The position numbers and the translations under genes were made by a program. Positions 13,708 to 21,852 of a stretch of 22,482 bases of DNA are shown piece by piece. Numbering within the stretch: the first letter of the stretch is position 1; every line of letters begins with the position of its first letter. The notes below the pieces were generated by a model. The model was given only the letters and a program-made list of their open reading frames with translations. It was not told the origin of the DNA and did not search any database. Source of the stretch: Oscillospiraceae bacterium (GTDB taxonomy: Bacteria > Bacillota > Clostridia > Oscillospirales > Acutalibacteraceae); contig DOUO01000146.1 of NCBI GenBank assembly GCA_003520555.1, forward strand, positions 1-22,482, given 5' to 3'.

Positions 13708-14524
13708 AAAAAGAGTCCTCCTTTTTTATGTTCTTAATTAAAAGAATAATTCCGATAACGAATAATAACGCCGAGAGCACCTGGCTGACGCGCACATCCG
13801 CGCCCGCTATACGGAAAGGCAGGTAAAGACTGTCGGTGCGCAGTCCCTCAACAATCATCCGTTCAAAGCCGTACCATACAAGGTACATGTAGAAAACCTC
13901 GCCCGCGTAACGCTGGCGGTATTTGCTGTAAAAGTGGATTAAACCGAACCCGAGCAGGCACCAGAGAGATTCGTACAAAAAGCACGGATGAACCGCAACT
14001 CCGCCTGTGCCTTCGCTCATCATTGCCCACGGAAGGTTTGTGGGAGTGCCGAAGGCTTCCTGATTCATAAAGTTTCCCCAGCGGCCTATGCCCTGTCCGA
14101 GCAAAAATCCCATCATGCTGATGTCAAGGATCGGCATAAACTTCATCTTTTGGATTTTGGCAACGATTAAACCGCCAATAAGAGCGCCTATTATGCCGCC
14201 GTAGATGGCAAGTCCGCCTTCATGGATGGCAAAAATTTCACCCAAATTCTTGGAATAATAATCCCAACGGAATATGCAAAAGTATAGTCTTGCGCCTATG
14301 ATACCGCTTATCAAGCCTACAAACACGCAGTTAAAAAGCTTGTTGCGGTCAACATTGTAGCGTTTGGCGCTTTTGTAAGCGTAAATTACGGCGAGCAGCA
14401 TTCCGGTCATAATGATTACGCCGTACCAATAGATTTTAAAGTCGCCTATTTGCAAGGCAACGCGGTTGATTGTAAACGTCCATCCCAAATACGGAAACCG
14501 AACGTGAAAAATATCGGAATTCAT
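13649..14524 (-). CDS. lgt: Prolipoprotein diacylglyceryl transferase
   Basis: Lgt is the membrane enzyme that attaches diacylglycerol to the lipobox cysteine of prolipoproteins. The 291-residue protein has several membrane segments and the conserved HEGGLAIYGG, GQGIGRWGNFMNQEAFG (the Lgt signature) and HPCFLYES motifs. ATG at 14524 follows GGGGAGG by 6 nt. yfmH ends one base before it. The C-terminal ~20 residues are very basic (RRKKGVGRSKRKSKA) and are encoded entirely within the folD start region, a long overlap. Its substrates would include the two lipoproteins in this window. Confidence 0.97.
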   Translation of the reverse strand: MNSDIFHVRFPYLGWTFTINRVALQIGDFKIYWYGVIIMTGMLLAVIYAYKSAKRYNVDRNKLFNCVFVGLISGIIGARLYFCIFRWDYYSKNLGEIFAIHEGGLAIYGGIIGALIGGLIVAKIQKMKFMPILDISMMGFLLGQGIGRWGNFMNQEAFGTPTNLPWAMMSEGTGGVAVHPCFLYESLWCLLGFGLIHFYSKYRQRYAGEVFYMYLVWYGFERMIVEGLRTDSLYLPFRIAGADVRVSQVLSALLFVIGIILLIKNIKKEDSFYANYRRKKGVGRSKRKSKA

Positions 14525-14525
14525 A

Positions 14526-15800
14526 TTATTCCTCCCCGTTATTTACTACCGAGAGCGTACAGTTGTTGACGTCAAGCATTTGCATAAGGCGATTCTGCAC
14601 ATCATCAAAGGTTGCCGCTGCAACCTCGTCAATATACTTAAACAGCTCGTTGCCGTTGAAGTGGTAGCCGGTTATGGTGTTGGCGATTGAACCTACGGAA
14701 TTGAGCGAAGAAATTACGTCGCCGTAAACGGATTTTCGCGCGCTTTCAAATTCCTCTTTGTCAAGACCGTTTTTCTTAACGCCGGTAATATACTGCTTTA
14801 TTACCTCGGCAGCCTGCTTCGGAGCGCGTGATTCGCCGCCGAAGATTACCGAGCAATATCCCGGGCCTTCAAAAAGCTCAAAGGAAAAGCTTGTGTTAAT
14901 AAGCTCCGCGTCCATGAGATTTTGGTAAAGCTCGCTTGTTGACGAAGCCAAAAGTTCAAGCAAAATATCGGTTTGCGCAAGCTCTTTTTCGTTTAAAGGT
15001 CTGTCTGCGCGTTCCTTGAAGCCGAGGTTAAAGAGCGGAACCGAAACCGGGAAGCTCTGTTCAACATAAGGCTCAACAATTTCGTAGGGCTCGTCCTCAA
15101 AGTAGTTTTCAATTGTATGCTTTTCGCATGGCTTCAGCATTTTGTCACAGGTTTTGAGCACCTGTTCAACGGTCACGTTGCCTGCAACGCAAAGTGCCAT
15201 GTTGTTTAAATTATAAAAGGTATTGTAGCACTGATATAGCTTTTCGGCGGTGATTTCGGCAATGCTTTCAACCGTGCCCGCTATGTCGATTTTGACAGGG
15301 TGAGTGTGGTACATCTTTTCAAGCATGTTGAACATCACGCGCCAATCGGGGCTGTCGTCGTACATCTTGATTTCCTGCCCGATTATACCCTGCTCCTTTG
15401 CCACGGTTTCGGCGGTAAAGTAGGGCTTTTGAACAAAGTCGAGCAAAATTTCAAAGCTTTCGTCAAATTTATCGGTACACGAAAAAAGATAGCAGGTTTT
15501 TTCAAAGCTTGTGTACGCGTTTGCCGACGCGCCGGTTTTGGCGTAGCGCGCAAAGGCGTCGCCGTCCTCGCTTTCAAAAAGCTTGTGTTCAAGATAGTGG
15601 GCAATTCCGTCGGGAACGGTTATTTTTTCTCCGCCGTCATACGAAAAGCAGGTGTTGACGCTGCCGTATTTTGTGCCGATTATGGCATAGGCGGAGTTGT
15701 AGCCCTCTTTGGGATAAACAAAGACGGTGAGTCCCGAGGGATGGTCGATTTTATAATAGCTGTCGCCTGCTCTTTGCGACTTGATTTCATTTATATTCAT
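14526..15800 (-). CDS. yfmH: M16 family metallopeptidase, catalytic subunit (YfmH-like)
   Basis: This 424-residue member of the M16 (pitrilysin-like) family has the inverted zinc motif HYLEH (H68, E71, H72) and a distal Glu in EQGIIGQEIK. It lacks the Arg-Tyr pair that M16 enzymes use to hold substrate, and the neighbouring yfmF product has that pair. Proteins of this type are annotated as associated with EF-P 5-aminopentanol modification. The direct role is unclear. ATG at 15800 is chosen because GAGG lies 7 nt upstream. An in-frame GTG at 15812, overlapping the yfmF stop as GTGA, has only a weak ribosome binding site. lgt follows directly. Confidence 0.9.
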   Translation of the reverse strand: MNINEIKSQRAGDSYYKIDHPSGLTVFVYPKEGYNSAYAIIGTKYGSVNTCFSYDGGEKITVPDGIAHYLEHKLFESEDGDAFARYAKTGASANAYTSFEKTCYLFSCTDKFDESFEILLDFVQKPYFTAETVAKEQGIIGQEIKMYDDSPDWRVMFNMLEKMYHTHPVKIDIAGTVESIAEITAEKLYQCYNTFYNLNNMALCVAGNVTVEQVLKTCDKMLKPCEKHTIENYFEDEPYEIVEPYVEQSFPVSVPLFNLGFKERADRPLNEKELAQTDILLELLASSTSELYQNLMDAELINTSFSFELFEGPGYCSVIFGGESRAPKQAAEVIKQYITGVKKNGLDKEEFESARKSVYGDVISSLNSVGSIANTITGYHFNGNELFKYIDEVAAATFDDVQNRLMQMLDVNNCTLSVVNNGEE

Positions 15801-15808
15801 AAAACGCC

Positions 15809-17074
15809 TCACTTACTTTTCAATGTGTAAACTGTGTCGAGTGTCAGCAGCTTTGCGGCTTCAATCACTTCCTGCTTTGTAACGGCATTGATTTTTTCCG
15901 CCATCTCTTCAATTGAGCAGATTTCGCCGTCAAAAATGCGGTTCATGTACCACGTATCTATTCCGCGCACTGTGTCGTTTGAGGAATAGTAGGAATTTAT
16001 AACCGCAAGCTTTGTAGCTTCAAGCTCAAAATCGCTGATTTCACCGTTTTGCATGTCGGCAATTTCCTTCATTATTCCCTGTTCAAGCTTTTCGATGTTT
16101 TCGCCCTCAACGCCGCTGTCAATTATCATTATTCCTTTGATTTTGTTGTACCGCGCAGCGCAGTAGTAGCAAAGGCTTTGCTTTTCACGCACGTTGCAGA
16201 AAAGTTTTGAGGTAGCCGTACCGCCGAGCACCGCAGCCATGAGCTGTGAGGCAAGAGCCTTTTTGTCCGGAAGCGCGCGCCCTCCGCGGAAGCCCATAAC
16301 AAACTTTGACTGTGAAACATCCATTTCCTCGGTGATCCGCTTAACCCTTTCGGCTGACGCAATCACCTGAGTTTCGGTTTTTTCAGGCTCGCGGTTTATT
16401 CCCTTAAACGCGTCGGCAAAAACAGTTCTTGCTTTTTCGGGGTCGCTGTCGCCCACGTACATAAGCTCAATTTCAGCGTTTTTCAGGATATTTTTCCAGG
16501 CTTTGTACAAATCGTCCGAGGTAAGCGACTTAACCTGTTCGGCAGTGCCGTACCGCCTGATTCCGAAGGTTTCGTTTTCACACATATTTTTAATCATTTG
16601 TCCGATAGCGTAAACGCGCTTATCGTTGAACTCGGAATCGATGTCGTCAAGCAATTGGCGCCGCTCCTGTTCAATTTCGGAAGAAATAAAGGCTCCGTTT
16701 TCAATATTAGGCTCAAACAGAACCCTGCATAAAAGCAGCGAAAGCTGTTCGGCAATGCTTTCGCCGTCAAGCGCGTAACGGTCGTCAAGACCTGTCAGCG
16801 TTAAGGTTAAAAGCTGGCGGTCGCCTGATGTTCCCGTAGCGGCGGACAGCTCGGCTCCGTAAAGCGAGCTGAGCTTTTTGCACAGCTTGCGGTGTGTGGG
16901 GTATTCCCTGCACGAACGCGAAAGGACATACACAAGCAAAGCGTTTGCCGAAGCGGTTTCACTGCTTAACGGCATTACGATATTTGCCTCGATAAGCATG
17001 GTTTTGAAGCGGCTGTCGGAAACGCTGTTAAAATGCACTCCGCGCGCTATTTGCGTTCTTGTTAAGTTGCTCAT
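15809..17074 (-). CDS. yfmF: M16 family protein, non-catalytic subunit (YfmF-like)
   Basis: This 421-residue M16-fold protein has no HxxEH motif at the corresponding place (around residues 50-75), so it should not bind catalytic zinc. It retains the C-terminal-half Arg-Tyr element in NVREKQSLCYY (R296 with Y303/Y304). In M16B heterodimers this pair comes from the partner of the catalytic subunit. GGAG lies 7 nt before the ATG. It heads the yfmF-yfmH-lgt-folD group, with stop and start codons nearly touching, so the two M16 subunits are probably made in equal amounts. Confidence 0.9.
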   Translation of the reverse strand: MSNLTRTQIARGVHFNSVSDSRFKTMLIEANIVMPLSSETASANALLVYVLSRSCREYPTHRKLCKKLSSLYGAELSAATGTSGDRQLLTLTLTGLDDRYALDGESIAEQLSLLLCRVLFEPNIENGAFISSEIEQERRQLLDDIDSEFNDKRVYAIGQMIKNMCENETFGIRRYGTAEQVKSLTSDDLYKAWKNILKNAEIELMYVGDSDPEKARTVFADAFKGINREPEKTETQVIASAERVKRITEEMDVSQSKFVMGFRGGRALPDKKALASQLMAAVLGGTATSKLFCNVREKQSLCYYCAARYNKIKGIMIIDSGVEGENIEKLEQGIMKEIADMQNGEISDFELEATKLAVINSYYSSNDTVRGIDTWYMNRIFDGEICSIEEMAEKINAVTKQEVIEAAKLLTLDTVYTLKSK

Positions 17075-17117
17075 ATTATCACTCCATGTCTGAGTTTATA
17101 TATTATCTCAATTTTAT

Positions 17118-17145
17118 AGTATAACATATTTTTATATTTATTAAA
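17118..17145 (-). promoter_or_regulatory. Predicted promoter of yfmF-yfmH-lgt-folD
   Basis: Minus-strand TATACT (17123-17118) has an extended TGT element. A weak TTTAAT (17145-17140) lies 16 bp upstream. The region is very AT-rich, and this is the best candidate before the yfmF start. Confidence 0.45.
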
Positions 17146-17196
17146 CTTCTTTATCGGAAAAATAATAATATAAATTAAGGTCCGAAGTAAGAATTC

Positions 17197-17248
17197 AAAC
17201 TGTACTTTAATTTATTATTAAAACTGTGCACTTTACACAGTACAGTTT
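17197..17248. repeat. Direct plus inverted AAACTGT half-sites in the pyridoxamine kinase promoter
   Basis: AAACTGT occurs at 17197-17203 and 17221-17227, each followed by an ACTTTA element, with GC inserted in the second copy. The complement ACAGTTT is at 17242-17248. The second and third copies bracket and overlap the -35 box. ACTGTG/CACAGT (17223-17228, 17236-17241) form a further inverted repeat. The pattern looks like an operator. Confidence 0.65.
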
Positions 17249-17260
17249 TTGTGCTACAAT
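17232..17260 (+). promoter_or_regulatory. Sigma-A promoter of the pyridoxamine kinase gene
   Basis: TTTACA (17232-17237) and TACAAT (17255-17260) are spaced 17 bp, with an extended TGC element before the -10. The start codon is 30 bp downstream of the -10, after an AAAGGGGG ribosome binding site at 17273-17280. Confidence 0.7.
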
Positions 17261-17289
17261 ACTTTCAACAATAAAGGGGGTTATTTATT

Positions 17290-18120
17290 GTGAAAAGAAT
17301 AGTTACAATTCAAGACATTTCATGCGTGGGCAAATGCTCGCTGACCGTTGCGCTTCCCGTTATTTCTGCGGCAGGCGTGGAAGCGGCCATTATCCCGACC
17401 GCGGTGCTTTCAACGCACACTATGTTTAAAAACTTCACCTGCAAGGATTTGGACGACCAAATTCTTCCCATCGCAAAGCACTGGAAGGACGAAGGTATTA
17501 CCTTTGACGCTTTCTACACCGGCTACCTGGCGAACGCCGCTCAGATTGAAAAGGTAATTACACTGATTGACAGCCTTAAGCAGGACGGAAATTTGGTTAT
17601 TATCGATCCCGCGATGGCTGACAACGGCAAAATGTATCCGGCGTTTGACAGCGATTTTCCAAAGGAAATGGCAAAGCTGTGCGCCAAAGCGGACATTGTT
17701 CTGCCCAACATCACAGAAGCGTGTTTTCTGACAGACACTCCTTACCATGAGGAATACGACGAAGCGTTTGCCAAAGAAACAGTTAAAAAACTCGCGGCAC
17801 AGGGCGCAAAGAAGGTTGTTTTGACAGGCGCGGCATACGACGGCACCTACGGCGTGCTGGTTTATGACAGAGAATCGGACAGCTTTTATGCTTATCATCA
17901 GAAAAAAATCGACGCGGCGTTTCACGGAACGGGCGATATTTTCAGTTCCGCGTTCACGGGAGCGCTTGTTCGCGGCAAGAGTGTAGAGGACAGCGTAAGG
18001 ATTGCAGCCGACTTTACCGCCGAGTGTATCGCAATTACCAAATCATCTCCCGGGGCGAACTGGTACGGCGTTGACTTTGAGCGCGCGATTCCGTATTTCA
18101 TAAGTCTTTTGGAAGCATAA
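17290..18120 (+). CDS. Pyridoxamine/pyridoxal kinase (PfkB superfamily, PdxK/PdxY type)
   Basis: This 276-residue kinase phosphorylates B6 vitamers (pyridoxamine, pyridoxal, pyridoxine) for PLP salvage. The N-terminus VTIQDISCVGKCSL is typical of clostridial pyridoxamine kinases. IIDPAMADNG, LPNITEA and the anion-hole GTGD (residues 213-216, with D216 the likely catalytic base) are present. The start is GTG at 17290, with AAAGGGGG ending 9 nt upstream. No upstream ATG is in frame near that site. It is monocistronic, with its own promoter and terminator. Repeated half-sites in the promoter suggest a dedicated regulator. Choice among pdxK, pdxY and thiD-like activity rests on overall resemblance. 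Confidence 0.9.
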   Translation: MKRIVTIQDISCVGKCSLTVALPVISAAGVEAAIIPTAVLSTHTMFKNFTCKDLDDQILPIAKHWKDEGITFDAFYTGYLANAAQIEKVITLIDSLKQDGNLVIIDPAMADNGKMYPAFDSDFPKEMAKLCAKADIVLPNITEACFLTDTPYHEEYDEAFAKETVKKLAAQGAKKVVLTGAAYDGTYGVLVYDRESDSFYAYHQKKIDAAFHGTGDIFSSAFTGALVRGKSVEDSVRIAADFTAECIAITKSSPGANWYGVDFERAIPYFISLLEA

Positions 18121-18148
18121 TATATACATATTTATATAAAATACATCA

Positions 18149-18187
18149 CTGCCGTGAAGTCTGCCTGAATTCGCGGCGGTTTTTTTT
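18149..18187 (+). terminator. Intrinsic terminator after the pyridoxamine kinase gene
   Basis: A 10-bp stem, CTGCCGTGAA (18149-18158) with TTCGCGGCGG (18170-18179), contains G-T wobbles and an 11-nt loop. Eight Ts follow (18180-18187). It isolates the pilus locus downstream. Confidence 0.88.
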
Positions 18188-18246
18188 ACTAAATTTACCG
18201 AAAATGATGAAAAAAATTTGGTAAGAAAAAATTGTTATTTCCGCAA

Positions 18247-18269
18247 AATAATTCTTATTTAGAATTATT
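18247..18269. repeat. 9-bp perfect inverted repeat upstream of the pilus promoter region
   Basis: AATAATTCT (18247-18255) and AGAATTATT (18261-18269) flank a 5-nt spacer. The repeat ends one base before a consensus TTGACA at 18271-18276. No T-run follows, so a regulator-binding site is more likely than a terminator. Confidence 0.6.
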
Positions 18270-18270
18270 A

Positions 18271-18444
18271 TTGACAAGTAATCTAATATAATGTAAGAGG
18301 TTATATGTAGTTTTTTGCAAATTTCTCAAAAGACTTTGTAAAGGAACAACAAAAACACCAAATGCACTTTTCGCAATACGCATAAAAATCCGGCTTTGTG
18401 TGCTGAAGCCGCGCGCTTTGCGGAAAAATTCTAAAGAAAGGAAG
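18271..18444 (+). promoter_or_regulatory. Promoter elements and long 5' leader of the pilus locus
   Basis: The 324 bp between the kinase stop and the pilin ATG hold no convincing gene. A consensus TTGACA (18271-18276) and TATAAT (18287-18292) are both present but only 10 bp apart, so they cannot serve one normal sigma-A promoter together. At the 3' end, GC-rich pairings compete: CGGCTT/AAGCCG (18391-18396 with 18406-18411), CCGC/GCGG (18409-18412 with 18420-18423) and TCCG/CGGA (18389-18392 with 18421-18424). They lie just before the AAAGGA at 18437-18442. No known riboswitch was recognised. Confidence 0.45.
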
Positions 18445-21400
18445 ATGGTAATTATAAACAAACATTCACACACTAAGCGTCATAAGGCTAAAAGGAAAAG
18501 TACGTTTATGAGCACCCTGTCGCTTCTGCTTGCTTTACTGATGATATTATCTATCTCGATTGCGGGCATTCCGACAGCCTCGGCTAAAGGTGAAGCCCCG
18601 TTTGTTGATTGTGAAGAAATTTTCATCGACATGAGTGAATTTACCGGTTGGGCGGCAGACGGCGCTGCGTTTAAAGTGTTTACATTCTATAATGACTCTA
18701 ATGACGAACATTATTGTCATGAGTATGCAGGCAACTTTAACAACGACAATTGGTATGATGGTTCTAATGTTTTGGCAGCAGGTATTTCTGCTGTAAAATT
18801 CTACGACAATGTATACAGCTTCAGAATTCCGGCAAACAATCTGAGCCACCTCAGAATTGTCAGAACAAACGGCAGTTATACTCAAAAGTGGAATTTGTCA
18901 CCATTTATGTGGAACAACAGCAGATCTACATACACAGTCGGCGGCAAAAAGTATTCAACCCAGAACTGTATAAAAATTAAGGGTTGGGACAACAACGCGG
19001 TATGGTCAACTTTCACTCCCACCAACAAAGCGAGCTACAGTGAAGTAACAGCTGTTCCCGACAGCTCAATTACAGGTGATTCCAACCTTTACACCATTGA
19101 CGCTACGTTCTATGATTACTACACAGACGACGAAGTTCAGAACGGTTGGGGTAAGATTCGTTACTCGACAAACCATTCCAAAAATACAACCGGCGCTTAC
19201 TGGGAGCCTTACCAGTATCTGAACAGTAAAATTGCTTCTGCAAGCAGCGGAATCAATTATCCGTTGTATTTCGGTAACTTCTTCGATAAGGAAGACGACT
19301 ACAAGGGCGAGGGTTCATCAAATATGGTGCATTTCTCCAACTGGGTTAACAACTCGTCGCGTTTGGGAGGTAACAAAAAATCGGTAGTTGGTTTAACAGG
19401 TCCCAATCTTGTAAACGGTGATTTGTATTATGCTGCTAACGGCGGCGTAAACAGCTCAACTAAGGTTCCGCTTTTCGATAAAACGTGGCTTAAAAACAAC
19501 AAGGTTGGCTCTGTGGTAAACACCAAATTCCCGATGCGCAAGGAAGTGTCAAACGGAGTAACAACCTATGCTTTTAACAGCGAAGGTGCAACTTCCAAGA
19601 GCGCCGGTGACAGCGTTTGGTTCAACTCGGCGCATAACACAATTTCCTACGGTACCGGAAACGCAAACGGCGCAAAGGACGCGTTGGAATACTATTCCGC
19701 TCCGAAGGAAGACAGCGGCTACGGCTTCTTCCCCTTTGACAGCACAAGAGGCTCGTCCGTAGAAGCAAACAACTTCGGTTTTGGTATGCGCGTTGACGTT
19801 AAGTTTAACCTCGGTGCCGACGACAGCAGCCACATCGGTCAGATTAAAGGAGCCAACGGCAGCTACGTTAATCAGAAGTTTAGTTTTACAGGCGATGACG
19901 ACGTATGGGTATACGTTGACGGCAAGCTCATTCTTGACCTCGGCGGCGACCACAAAAAGGCAGACGGAACAATAGACTTCCACAACAGGTCCGTAAACGT
20001 CACCACCGGTACAAACACCTTGAACGACGCTACCAGAAACCAAAGCTTTACTCTCGACAACTACGGAGATCCGACAGCGGAGCACACACTGACGATGTTC
20101 TACGTTGAGAGAGGTATGGTTGAGTCAAACCTCAGCTTTAACTTTAACTTTGCCCCCATCGGCAACGAATTAATAGTTGACAAAACCGTTAATACAGCAA
20201 GAATTAACAACGGTTTGAAAACTGCGGTTGCTGCAGCTGACACCTTCACCTTTAACCAGCCCACAGCAAACGGCAAGGTTAGCAGCAAGGGCACAATCAG
20301 CAACAGCAAATATACATTAAAGAACGGCGAGTCAATCAGCTTTAAGGATCAGTTCACTGTTCCCACAAGAATGACTGTAACCGAGACCGAGTCAAGCCCG
20401 CTTGACTATACAACCTCCTGGAAGGCGGTTGACCTTGTGCTTAAGGGCAAAGGTCAAACCGAAAGCCAGTACATGATTGCTCAAAGCAATAGTGACAGCA
20501 AGGATGCAAGCTTTGACTATAAAACCAAGGATACGTCCTCAGAGTTTGCCATGACAAGAGTTCAGCTTTCGTATGAGAATACTCCGAAGGTTGCTCCCGT
20601 AACAATCACCAAGAGAGTTTTGGGCCTTAACACAGGCGAAACCGATAACACCGACTTTGACGGTACGGTTGAGGTCAGCCTTGACGGCACAACATGGAAA
20701 GCTTATCCGCTGCAGTACACCATCGGCAGCTCAGGCTCACCCTACACGCTGACAAACGCGGGTAAGCTTGCGGCAGGCGCAAAGCTGCGCAACGGCAGAA
20801 CCCTTACCTTTGCGGGCATTCCGCAGGGCGCAAAGGTTCGCTTTAAAGAGGACACTCCCGACGTTGAGCACAGCTTTGTAAGCGTAACAGGCGGCACAAC
20901 CGGTATTACCGTAGGTTCAGCCAACGCAATGGTAGTTACCAACCAGAAGAACAGACCCGGTGAAATCAGCGTTACTCTTGAGGCTAAAAAGATTTTAACA
21001 GGAGCAACACTTACAACCGGCGCGTTTAACTTTGAACTGCTTAACAGCAGCAAAAGCGTTATTCAGACAAAGTCCTGCGCTTCTGACGGTTCGGTAAAAT
21101 TTGACGCGATAAAATACACAGCCGCGGCAAACGACACCTACTATATCAGAGAAAAGCTTCCGGCTACTGCCGATCCCGACGTTACATTTGACCAAAGCGA
21201 ATACAGAGTAACCGTTAACGTAACAAAGAGCGGTCTTACACTTACTCCAACTGTAACATATTACAAGAACAACGTAAAAGTTAACTCCGCTGAATTTACA
21301 AATACCGTTAAGCCCGGTGAGGTTTACATTGTAAAAGAGGATAACGCAGGCAACAACGTTACAGGCGTTAAATTTGCAATTTACAAGGTAAGCAGCAACG

Positions 21401-21831
21401 GTGAAAGCCTTGAAGGCAAATCACCGTTCAAGTCCGCAGACACTTCTTCAATGTTTGTTCCCTATTCAGACGGCACAAGCAAGCTGAAAACAGCGGTACA
21501 CTTCACTGACCTGCCCTTGTACGAGAACAACACCTACAAGAGCACAAACAAGGCTTATCAGTGGTACGCTATTGCCGAAACAGACCCTGCTACAGGCTAC
21601 TTTAAGAACAAAACCGTTACATACTTCCAGCTTCCGGTAGCCGGTTCATATTCACCTAAATATGAATATGTAAACGGTCATATTCTCAGCCCCGAATCAG
21701 GCTTCGGCGGAATGTTCGGTTACAAGATGTTAGGTATTTACGCCATCTGCTTTGCCGCTTTGCTTGGCGCGGCGTATGTGCTTTACACAAAGAGAAATCG
21801 TAAAAAGGCTCATCACAGAGCTGAAAAATAA
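18445..21831 (+). CDS. Fibro-slime-domain pilus/surface adhesin with isopeptide-type domains and sorting signal
   Basis: This 1128-residue protein has a long basic n-region, a hydrophobic signal core (about 22-41) and likely cleavage after TASA (about 47). A fibro-slime (PA14-like) region spans roughly 213-565, with FFPFDST, GFGMRVDVKFNL, GDDDVWVYVDGKLILDLGGDH and TLTMFYVERG. Two beta-rich repeats follow (about 570-660, 715-835). Next are a pilin isopeptide-linkage (FctA-like) domain (about 839-950, YYIREKLP) and a SpaA/Cna-B-like domain (about 955-1075, WYAIAETDPATGY). The end is a sorting signal: SPESG (1082-1086), a membrane helix and the basic tail KRNRKKAHHR. The organisation fits a sortase-linked tip or accessory pilin, possibly carbohydrate-binding. 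ATG at 18445 has AAAGGA only 2 nt upstream, so the start is less certain; an in-frame GTG lies at 18400. Confidence 0.88.
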   Translation: MVIINKHSHTKRHKAKRKSTFMSTLSLLLALLMILSISIAGIPTASAKGEAPFVDCEEIFIDMSEFTGWAADGAAFKVFTFYNDSNDEHYCHEYAGNFNNDNWYDGSNVLAAGISAVKFYDNVYSFRIPANNLSHLRIVRTNGSYTQKWNLSPFMWNNSRSTYTVGGKKYSTQNCIKIKGWDNNAVWSTFTPTNKASYSEVTAVPDSSITGDSNLYTIDATFYDYYTDDEVQNGWGKIRYSTNHSKNTTGAYWEPYQYLNSKIASASSGINYPLYFGNFFDKEDDYKGEGSSNMVHFSNWVNNSSRLGGNKKSVVGLTGPNLVNGDLYYAANGGVNSSTKVPLFDKTWLKNNKVGSVVNTKFPMRKEVSNGVTTYAFNSEGATSKSAGDSVWFNSAHNTISYGTGNANGAKDALEYYSAPKEDSGYGFFPFDSTRGSSVEANNFGFGMRVDVKFNLGADDSSHIGQIKGANGSYVNQKFSFTGDDDVWVYVDGKLILDLGGDHKKADGTIDFHNRSVNVTTGTNTLNDATRNQSFTLDNYGDPTAEHTLTMFYVERGMVESNLSFNFNFAPIGNELIVDKTVNTARINNGLKTAVAAADTFTFNQPTANGKVSSKGTISNSKYTLKNGESISFKDQFTVPTRMTVTETESSPLDYTTSWKAVDLVLKGKGQTESQYMIAQSNSDSKDASFDYKTKDTSSEFAMTRVQLSYENTPKVAPVTITKRVLGLNTGETDNTDFDGTVEVSLDGTTWKAYPLQYTIGSSGSPYTLTNAGKLAAGAKLRNGRTLTFAGIPQGAKVRFKEDTPDVEHSFVSVTGGTTGITVGSANAMVVTNQKNRPGEISVTLEAKKILTGATLTTGAFNFELLNSSKSVIQTKSCASDGSVKFDAIKYTAAANDTYYIREKLPATADPDVTFDQSEYRVTVNVTKSGLTLTPTVTYYKNNVKVNSAEFTNTVKPGEVYIVKEDNAGNNVTGVKFAIYKVSSNGESLEGKSPFKSADTSSMFVPYSDGTSKLKTAVHFTDLPLYENNTYKSTNKAYQWYAIAETDPATGYFKNKTVTYFQLPVAGSYSPKYEYVNGHILSPESGFGGMFGYKMLGIYAICFAALLGAAYVLYTKRNRKKAHHRAEK

Positions 21832-21852
21832 TAAAAGGAGATTAAAGTAATA

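Noticed and set aside
15300..15830. 176-codon open frame on the plus strand opposite yfmH
   Set aside because: It is antisense to a gene with a complete zinc-binding motif. No homology or start signal was seen.
18247..18292. Invertible phase-variation promoter
   Set aside because: The inverted repeat lies entirely upstream of the promoter boxes and is not a pair of repeats flanking them. No recombinase gene is in the window.
18362..18385. Possible 7-codon leader peptide MHFSQYA in the pilus leader
   Set aside because: The nearest AAAGGA is about 16 nt upstream, too far. The codons show no run of one amino acid that would suggest attenuation.
18293..18444. Cyclic-di-GMP or other known riboswitch in the pilus leader
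   Set aside because: The conserved core sequences of the c-di-GMP-I and -II classes are not present, and no other class was recognised.
18255..18473. 72-codon minus-strand frame across the pilus leader
   Set aside because: It overlaps the pilin start and the promoter elements, and I saw no ribosome binding site for it. It is worth a genome-wide repeat check but cannot be supported as a gene.
19549..20085. 178-codon open frame on the minus strand opposite the fibro-slime region
   Set aside because: Its Val/Cys/Ala-rich composition is the mirror of Asn/Thr/Asp codons on the coding strand. No motif or start signal was seen.
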